Source: an uncultured Oscillospiraceae bacterium (lineage in GTDB: Bacteria; Bacillota; Clostridia; Oscillospirales; Oscillospiraceae). Taken from it: a DNA stretch of 64,000 nt. The notes beneath the pieces were generated by a model, which saw only the letters and a program-made list of their open reading frames with translations, did not search any database and had not been told where the DNA came from. The stretch lies in the NCBI GenBank assembly GCA_944385125.1, contig CALWVZ010000001.1, positions 1 through 64,000 of the forward strand, in the 5' to 3' direction. How positions within the stretch are numbered: the first letter of the stretch is position 1; each line of letters starts with the position of its first letter. The translations under genes were made by a program, and so were the position numbers. This document shows positions 58,206 through 64,000 of the stretch, one piece after another.

Positions 58206-59636
58206 TCAGTCCGACTGTATATCGTGGCAGACCTTTCCCGGGTTCAACAGCCCTTTGGGGTCGAAGACCTGCTTTATGGCCGCCATCAGCCCGTAGGCCC
58301 TGTCCCCCACAGACTCTTTTAAGTATGCCTTTTTCGCATGGCCTATGGAGTGTTCCCCGGACACCTGGCCCCCAAACTCATTGCACTTGGCGTAGCACTT
58401 GTCCATCAGGACCTTGACCCGCTTTTTGAACTCGTCTTCCTCCAGCTGGTTGGAGCAGCAGTAGATATGCAGGTTCCCGTCTCCGGCGTGCCCAAAGGAG
58501 CGCAGGCCAAGGCCCTGTTCCTCCGCCACTTCGTGGGAATACAGCAGAAATTCCGCTATCCTGTCCACCGGCACTACCACGTCCAGCTCATCCAGCAGTC
58601 TGGTCTCCGCCTCGATGGCGCTCAGGAAAGCGCTGCGGGCAGCCCACACCGCCTTCTTCATCCCCTCGTCCCAGACCACCAGAGTGTCATAAGCGCCGCA
58701 GTCCTCGGCCACCTGGCCCAGCCGCTCCATCTTTGCGTCCAGCTCCTCCTCGCTGTCCCCCACCAGGGTGACAAGGATGTAGGCGCCGGCCTCCCGGCCG
58801 TTGACCACCGTGGGGAAGACCGGGTTCTTGGTAAACGCCGCCGAGGAGTCCACAATATCCCGCTCCATAAATTCTATGGACTGAGGGTCCAGGTTCGCCA
58901 GCTTAATGCTGGGCACGGAGCTTATTGCGGCGGCAATGTCCTCAAAGGGCAGGATGAAGCTCACGTCCATAAGAGGCTTGGGTATAAGCTTCAGAGTCAG
59001 CCGGGTGATTATGCCCAGGGTGCCCTCGCTGCCTATCATCAGGTGCAGCAGGCTGTAGCCGGAGCTGGTCTTGCAGACGGCTTTGCCCAGCTTCATTATC
59101 TGTCCGTCCGGCAGCACCACCGTCATGGCCAGCACATAGTCCCGGGTCACGCCGTATTTCACCGCCCGCATCCCTCCGGCGTTGGTGCTCACGTTGCCGC
59201 CCACGGTGGCGGTCTTTTCTCCCGGGTCCGGGGGATACATCAGCCCCCGGCTCAGAGCATCCGCCGCCAGGTCCTTCAGCAGCACTCCGGGCTGGATATC
59301 TACCGTCAGGTTTTTCATGTCATAGCCCAGTATCCTGTTCATCCTGGCCGTGGATATGACCACTCCGCCGCACAGGGGCACGCAGCCCCCCACCAATCCC
59401 GTGCCGGCGCCCCGCACGGTGACCGGCACATCATGTTCATAGCAAAGGGACATTATCCCGGCCACCTCCTCGGTGCTCTCCACCAGGCACACTGCCTCAG
59501 GATAATGCTTCCCGTAGATGGGCATCTCGTCATGGGAGTATTCTTCCATGATGTCGTCTCCATACCGGCAACGGGACTTGCCTACGATCTCCTCCAGCTT
59601 TTCCACCAGAGCCTTATCTACTTTTCCGTAGCTCAT
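58206..59636 (-). CDS. FAD-binding oxidase, GlcD/D-lactate dehydrogenase type
   Basis: Flavoprotein of 476 residues, of the kind that oxidises 2-hydroxy acids such as glycolate or D-lactate. PCMH FAD-binding loop: VTVRGAGTGLVGGCVPLCGGVVIS, then YPPDPGEKTATVGGNVSTNAGG. Near the C-terminus are GHAGDGNLHIY and SGEHSIGHAKK with metal and substrate residues. ATG at 59636 follows GGGAG; the open frame extends 39 residues further without a ribosome site. No ETF genes are adjacent. Confidence 0.9.
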   Translation of the reverse strand: MSYGKVDKALVEKLEEIVGKSRCRYGDDIMEEYSHDEMPIYGKHYPEAVCLVESTEEVAGIMSLCYEHDVPVTVRGAGTGLVGGCVPLCGGVVISTARMNRILGYDMKNLTVDIQPGVLLKDLAADALSRGLMYPPDPGEKTATVGGNVSTNAGGMRAVKYGVTRDYVLAMTVVLPDGQIMKLGKAVCKTSSGYSLLHLMIGSEGTLGIITRLTLKLIPKPLMDVSFILPFEDIAAAISSVPSIKLANLDPQSIEFMERDIVDSSAAFTKNPVFPTVVNGREAGAYILVTLVGDSEEELDAKMERLGQVAEDCGAYDTLVVWDEGMKKAVWAARSAFLSAIEAETRLLDELDVVVPVDRIAEFLLYSHEVAEEQGLGLRSFGHAGDGNLHIYCCSNQLEEDEFKKRVKVLMDKCYAKCNEFGGQVSGEHSIGHAKKAYLKESVGDRAYGLMAAIKQVFDPKGLLNPGKVCHDIQSD

Positions 59637-59824
59637 GCCATGCTCCCTTTCATTCTTTTCTTCCGCTTGCTGTTGCGGGACGCTCTCTGCAGCCGCTCTT
59701 CTCAAAATGTTGGCAACATTATAAGCCCTCTCCCGGGCAAATTCAATCGTCATTTTCCTTCCCCAGACAGGGGGCAGTTCGGCGGAAGTTTCCCCTCCTT
59801 TCAGGCTGCCGGATGTGTGGAAAA

Positions 59825-59860
59825 GATAAAAAACGGCCGTCTTTTCGACAGCCGTTTATC
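59825..59860 (-). terminator. Terminator of hup
   Basis: AAACGGC/GCCGTTT stem with a T-rich right side on the minus strand. Confidence 0.7.
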
Positions 59861-59878
59861 TTGCAGATTAGTTTCAGA

Positions 59879-60154
59879 TCACTTTGCAACTGCATCCTTG
59901 AGAGCCTTGCCGGCCTTGAAACCGGGGATGCGGCTGGCAGGGATCTGGATCTCTTCCTTGGTCTTGGGGTTGCGGCCAATGCGGGCGCCCCGCTCCTTGG
60001 TCTCGAAAGCGCCAAAGCCCACCAGCTGGACCTTGTCGCCGGCTACCAGGGCATCGGTGATAGCATCAAAGGCGGCGTTGACGGCCTTCTCGCTGTCCTT
60101 CTTGGAGATGCCGGCCTTCTCTGCCACGGCTGCAACCAAATCTGCCTTATTCAT
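59879..60154 (-). CDS. hup: DNA-binding protein HU
   Basis: Histone-like protein of 91 residues: [65 protein letters not shown]. The DNA-clasping beta arm has [19 protein letters not shown]. It compacts and bends DNA as a dimer. AGGAGG precedes the ATG. The longer frame upstream crosses a structured leader and is discarded. Confidence 0.97.
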   Translation of the reverse strand: MNKADLVAAVAEKAGISKKDSEKAVNAAFDAITDALVAGDKVQLVGFGAFETKERGARIGRNPKTKEEIQIPASRIPGFKAGKALKDAVAK

Positions 60155-60185
60155 AATTGAAAACCTCCTGAATATATTGTGCGGT

Positions 60186-60296
60186 CGATACCGCATTCAT
60201 GATGAGTCTGCCCGAAAATCCGGCAGAATACTCATTCATCCTATGCCCTTGAAAAGGCAACGCATAGAATCTACCATATTTCCTGCTGTTAATCAA
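60186..60296 (-). promoter_or_regulatory. hup promoter and structured leader
   Basis: TTGATT (60296-60291), 17 bp, TAGATT (60273-60268), minus strand. The leader folds into a hairpin (60186-60240) through CTGCC/GGCAG and ATGAGT/ACTCAT pairings, ending some 30 bases before the start. Confidence 0.55.
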
Positions 60297-60323
60297 GTCT
60301 TATTTGTATAAATTCAGATTTTT

Positions 60324-61967
60324 TTAGCGCATATGCAGTATTTTTGCGACTTTTGCCCCGCCGGGTATCAGGCTCATGTCTTCTTTTGTGATGACCCTCA
60401 TGGCTATCACACTGACTGCATATACCAGCGCCGCTGCGGCTATGGCCAGAGCCATGGACAGCAGCATGCCAAGATAGCTCCCCGTTCCCACAAAGCGCCC
60501 GGCCAGGCCGTATATGGCCCAGGCTGTGGCAGCCATCAGCAGGCTGGCGGCTATAGGTCCGGCAAAGACCTTCAGGGCCCTGGGCTTCTCCTTCAGGGTG
60601 ACGCACATGAACACAAAGTCCAGCGCCGCCATGAAGAGATAGCTCACCAGGGTGCCCACAGGGGCGCCGTAGATGTTGATGGGCCTCTGGGCAACCAGGA
60701 ACCAGTTCACCACTATCTTGATAAGTCCCCCGCTGATGAGGGTGACCATGGTCAGCTTCTCCTTGCCGGAGGCCTGGAGTATGGCGTTCTCCATCAGCAC
60801 CAGGCACACAAAGAAGGAGGCTACGCCCATAACGCTCAGCAGCCCCGGCCCTGCCTCATTGCTGTTGGGGTAGAGGATATTCATTATGGGATAGCTGAGC
60901 ACTGCCAGTCCTATGCCCATGGGAAGGGCTATGACGGCGGAAATGCGCATGGAGTCCTCCGCAGTTTTCATTGCCTCGGCCCTGTTGCCCCGGGCTATAG
61001 CGGAGGATATGGCCGGGACTATGGCTATGGTGAGAGGGGTAATGAAGGCAGCGGGGAGATTGAACAGAGTCTGGGCTTTGCCGTAGACTCCGTAGAGCAC
61101 CTTGGCCTCCACATAGCTGAAGCCTGCGGCGCTCTGGAGCCGGTTCATGCACAGCTTGGAGTCCACCGAGTTCAGCAGCGCCATGATGCAGGCGCCGAAG
61201 GCAATGGGTATGCCTATGGTGAGGATGTTCTTTACAATGGTCAGGGCGCCGTCCACTTTCTCGTCATCCTCAGGGATGTCGTTTGGAGCCCGGCCCCCGG
61301 TATATGGCGCGGTGAGCACATCGTAATTGCGCCGTTTATAGATTATCATGTAGGCCAGAGACACCACCGAACCGATGGACACGCCGAAAATGGCTCCGGC
61401 GGAAGCGGCGGGCAGACCCAGGCCCATATTCATTATCACCGCCGCCAGGATAAGCCCGGAGATGACCTTGAAGAGCACCTCCAACACCTCGTCCACGGTG
61501 GTGGGCAGCATATTGCCGTTGCCCTGGCAGTAGCCCCGGTAGGCGGAGACAAGACACACCAGCAGTATGGAAGGGGCCATGGCCCTGATGCTGGGGGCGG
61601 CGTCCGGGTTCTCCAGATAATTGTCCGCCAGCCAGTTGGGGAAGAGATAGAGTATCAGGGCAAAGACCGCACCGATGACAAAGAAGGTCAGCAGCGCCAC
61701 CCGGAAGGTCTTCTCCTCCTGCTTGGCCCGGCCGTTGGCGTCCGCCTCCGCCACCAGGCGGGACAGGGCCACCGGCAGGCCTGCCGTGGCCAGAGTGAAG
61801 AACACATAATAGATATTGTAAGCGCTGGTGAACATGGAGTAACCCTCGTCCCCCAGGATATTCCCCAGCGGTATCTTATATATAAAGCCCAGTATCTTCA
61901 TTATCACCACGCCTATGGTGAGTATGGCGGCGCCGTGCATGTAGTTTTGACCTTTGACTTTTGACAT
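60324..61967 (-). CDS. Polysaccharide flippase, SpoVB/MurJ-like (MOP superfamily)
   Basis: Integral membrane protein of 547 residues with about 14 helices. The start GAAILTIGVVIMKILGFIYKIPLGNILGDEGYSMFTSAYNIYYVFFTLATAGLPVALSRLVAEADA is typical of the SpoVB group, flippases for lipid-linked cell-wall or spore-cortex precursors. Position beside hup and rqcP supports spoVB. AGGAGG precedes the ATG. Confidence 0.88.
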   Translation of the reverse strand: MSKVKGQNYMHGAAILTIGVVIMKILGFIYKIPLGNILGDEGYSMFTSAYNIYYVFFTLATAGLPVALSRLVAEADANGRAKQEEKTFRVALLTFFVIGAVFALILYLFPNWLADNYLENPDAAPSIRAMAPSILLVCLVSAYRGYCQGNGNMLPTTVDEVLEVLFKVISGLILAAVIMNMGLGLPAASAGAIFGVSIGSVVSLAYMIIYKRRNYDVLTAPYTGGRAPNDIPEDDEKVDGALTIVKNILTIGIPIAFGACIMALLNSVDSKLCMNRLQSAAGFSYVEAKVLYGVYGKAQTLFNLPAAFITPLTIAIVPAISSAIARGNRAEAMKTAEDSMRISAVIALPMGIGLAVLSYPIMNILYPNSNEAGPGLLSVMGVASFFVCLVLMENAILQASGKEKLTMVTLISGGLIKIVVNWFLVAQRPINIYGAPVGTLVSYLFMAALDFVFMCVTLKEKPRALKVFAGPIAASLLMAATAWAIYGLAGRFVGTGSYLGMLLSMALAIAAAALVYAVSVIAMRVITKEDMSLIPGGAKVAKILHMR

Positions 61968-62000
61968 TGCGGTCCTCCTGGTGAAAGTGTGCGCCGGAGC

Positions 62001-62076
62001 GGAGCCGCCGGCAGATCCGGCGGCTCCGGCTCAGCTGATATTACCGTATATTAGCATTCACCGGCGCAGAAATCAA
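62001..62076 (-). promoter_or_regulatory. SpoVB-like gene promoter and leader hairpin
   Basis: TTGATT (62076-62071), 17 bp, TAATAT (62053-62048), minus strand. Downstream, GGAGCCGCCGG (62001-62011) pairs perfectly with 62017-62027. Confidence 0.6.
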
Positions 62077-62086
62077 GGGAAGAAGC

Positions 62087-63463
62087 TCAGTCCCGTATGC
62101 CCAGGATGTGCCTTGCCACATGTACTCCGCTGGCAGAGGCATGGGACAGGGAGTGGGTGACGCCGGAGCAGTCGCCTATGACGAAGAGCCCGGGGCTGCT
62201 GGTCTCCAGATTGTTGTCAATCTCCACTTCCATATTATAGAACTTCACCTCCACGCCGTAGAGGAGGGTGTCGTCGTTGGCGGTGCCCGGGGCTATCTTG
62301 TCCAGGGCGTATATCATCTCGATGATGCCGTCCAGGATACGCTTGGGGATAACAAGGCTCAGGTCGCCGGGAGTGGCAGAGAGGGTGGGGGTGACGAAGC
62401 TCTCCTCGATGCGCCGCACCGTGCTGCGCCGTCCCCTTACCAGATCGCCGAAGCGCTGGACCATGACGCCGCCCCCCAGCATGTTGGACAGGCGGGCTAT
62501 GCTCTCGCCGTAGCCGTTGGAGTCTTTGAAGGGCTCGGACAGGTGCTTGGACACCAGCAGGGCAAAATTGGTGTTCTCGGTGTGCTTGCTCTTGTCCTCA
62601 TAGCTGTGGCCGTTGACGGTGACGATGCCGTTGGTGTTTTCATTCACCACCACGCCGTGGGGGTTCATGCAGAAGGTGCGCACCATGTCCTCGAACTTCT
62701 CGGTGCGGTAAACTATCTTGCTCTCATAGAGCTCGTCGGTGAGATGGGCAAAGACCTCCGCAGGCAGCTCTACCCGCACGCCTATATCCACCCGGTTGGA
62801 GCGGGTGGGGATATCCAGGCTCTCGCAGACGCTCTCCATCCACTTGCTGCCGCTGCGGCCCACGGAGATGACGCAGCGGCCGCAGCTATAGCTCTCGGCG
62901 CCCACATGGACTATATAGCCCTCTTCCCTCTTCTCAACGCCGGTAACGGCGGAATTGAAGTGGAACTCCACTTTGTCCTTAAGCTCATTGTATAGGTTCT
63001 CCAGCACCACATAATTTATGTCGGTGCCCAGGTGCCTGACCTGTGCGTCCAGCAGGTGCAGGCCGTTCTCCAGGCAGGTGCGCTTTATCTTGGTGTTGGC
63101 GGTGGAGTAGAGCTTGGTGCCCTGGCCGCCGTGGTCCAGATTTATCTGGTCCACATAGCGCATCAGTTCTATGGCCCGCTGCTTGCCCACGTACTCATAG
63201 AGGGTGCCGCCGAACTGGTTGGTTATATTGTACTTGCCGTCGGAAAAAGCGCCCGCCCCGCCGAAGCCGCTCATTATGGCGCAGGTGGGGCACTTCACGC
63301 AGGATTTTATCTTTTTGCCGTCAATAGGGCATTTCCTCTTGTCCAGGGGCTTGCCCAGCTCAAAGACCGCCACCTTCAGTCCCCTGTCGGCCTTGGCCAG
63401 CTCATAGGCGGTGAAGATGCCCCCAGGGCCTGCGCCTACGATTATCACGTCATAATGAGTCAT
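62087..63463 (-). CDS. NAD(P)/FAD-dependent oxidoreductase
   Basis: Flavoprotein of 458 residues. The dinucleotide loop VIIVGAGPGGIFTAYELAK is at the N-terminus, then a Cys-rich CPIDGKKIKSCVKCPTCAIMSGFGGAGAFSDGK and a GRSGSKWM motif. The C-terminal FVIGDCSGVTHSLSHASASG completes the FAD site. Conserved in Firmicutes under the loose name FAD-dependent dehydrogenase; substrate unknown. ATG at 63463 has GGATG upstream; the longer frame crosses the leader hairpin. Confidence 0.88.
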   Translation of the reverse strand: MTHYDVIIVGAGPGGIFTAYELAKADRGLKVAVFELGKPLDKRKCPIDGKKIKSCVKCPTCAIMSGFGGAGAFSDGKYNITNQFGGTLYEYVGKQRAIELMRYVDQINLDHGGQGTKLYSTANTKIKRTCLENGLHLLDAQVRHLGTDINYVVLENLYNELKDKVEFHFNSAVTGVEKREEGYIVHVGAESYSCGRCVISVGRSGSKWMESVCESLDIPTRSNRVDIGVRVELPAEVFAHLTDELYESKIVYRTEKFEDMVRTFCMNPHGVVVNENTNGIVTVNGHSYEDKSKHTENTNFALLVSKHLSEPFKDSNGYGESIARLSNMLGGGVMVQRFGDLVRGRRSTVRRIEESFVTPTLSATPGDLSLVIPKRILDGIIEMIYALDKIAPGTANDDTLLYGVEVKFYNMEVEIDNNLETSSPGLFVIGDCSGVTHSLSHASASGVHVARHILGIRD

Positions 63464-63517
63464 TTTTGTACATCCTTTCTTTATTCCATAGTTAAGACTA
63501 TAAATCACAAAAGCAAA

Positions 63518-63568
63518 GCCGCTCTGCCTCAGACGGTCCCTTTTTGGGACAGTCATCCGGCAAGCGGC
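63518..63568 (-). ncRNA. Long leader hairpin of the FAD oxidoreductase gene
   Basis: GCCGCT/AGCGGC, TGCC/GGCA and GTCCC/GGGAC stems stack around an asymmetric internal loop and an AAAAA terminal loop. It sits in a leader of about 115 bases, 55 bases before the start codon. Confidence 0.45.
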
Positions 63569-63585
63569 CAAATGTATCCTTATAC

Positions 63586-63614
63586 AGACTAACACTTTCC
63601 ATTGGCAATGTCAA
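63586..63614 (-). promoter_or_regulatory. Promoter of the FAD oxidoreductase
   Basis: TTGACA (63614-63609), 17 bp, TAGTCT (63591-63586), minus strand; the -10 is weak. Confidence 0.5.
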
Positions 63615-63646
63615 GTTAATGAACTGTAAACTCAGATGTTGACAAG

Positions 63647-63686
63647 CTGAAAAAAGCTCCCGCCCGGTGGGCAGGAGCTTTTTCAG
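63647..63686 (-). terminator. Terminator of gap
   Basis: CTGAAAAAAGCTCC pairs with GGAGCTTTTTCAG, extended by GCCC/GGGC, downstream of gap. Confidence 0.85.
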
Positions 63687-63718
63687 TTAGTTCTTGTCTC
63701 GGACTGCTTGTCCCCAAC

Positions 63719-64000
<282 letters not shown>

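Overview
The window comes from a GC-rich, spore-forming Firmicute, most likely a gut member of the Oscillospiraceae or a relative. The evidence is a PolC-type replicative polymerase, an adjacent spoIIGA and sigE pair, a SpoIIQ-like M23 protein behind a sigma-F-like promoter, a SpoVB-like flippase, and many sigma-A promoters with exact 17 bp spacing. Isoleucine is often written as ATA despite the high GC. No prophage, CRISPR array or intact insertion sequence was found.

Layout. 1-7.8 kb: envelope and sensory proteins (zinc-ribbon membrane protein; a GNAT, serine-hydrolase and permuted binding-protein run; a pseudokinase with a C-type lectin domain) and an MBL/beta-CASP nuclease. 7.9-18 kb: one tightly coupled operon pyrH-frr-uppS-alkD-dxr-rseP-ispG-polC, with an AlkD-type protein where cdsA usually sits. 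18-26 kb: spoIIGA-sigE divergent from pyrH, a MATE pump, a DUF4173/XRE/DUF2975 membrane module, a membrane glycosyltransferase and the SpoIIQ-like protein. 26-33.5 kb: housekeeping genes (pyridoxal kinase, HAD phosphatase, cardiolipin synthase, M20 amidohydrolase, Zn-dependent phospholipase-like protein, MFS transporter). 33.5-38.8 kb: a scarred accessory stretch with an IS3-family remnant fused to a decayed GGDEF/EAL gene, two tRNAs (Asp, Thr), an SPFH and ribbon-helix-helix pair, and two copies of a structured repeat. 38.8-49.6 kb: a carbohydrate locus. A minus-strand operon encodes two NagB-like paralogues, a PfkB kinase, a DctPQM TRAP transporter, an aldose epimerase and AraD; divergent genes encode a DMT transporter, a UlaE-type epimerase and a DeoR regulator. 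49.6-57.9 kb: a ferritin-like protein with a structured leader, a cytoplasmic ParB-like/BMP fusion with a phosphoesterase, a lipoprotein, a two-subunit 2-hydroxyacyl-CoA dehydratase operon and a small P-loop protein. 57.9-64 kb: rqcP, a GlcD-type oxidase, HU, the SpoVB-like flippase, an FAD oxidoreductase and the 3' end of gap.

The most promising undescribed system is the 38.8-49.6 kb locus. It has the transport and epimerase ends of a yia/ula-like route to D-xylulose 5-phosphate. In place of the known reductase and decarboxylase it carries two NagB-fold proteins that have both exchanged the family's catalytic Asp and His for Lys and Leu. Other unusual items are a circularly permuted amino-acid-binding protein, the C-lobe pseudokinase/C-type lectin receptor, and a hairpin repeat whose two copies show covariation.
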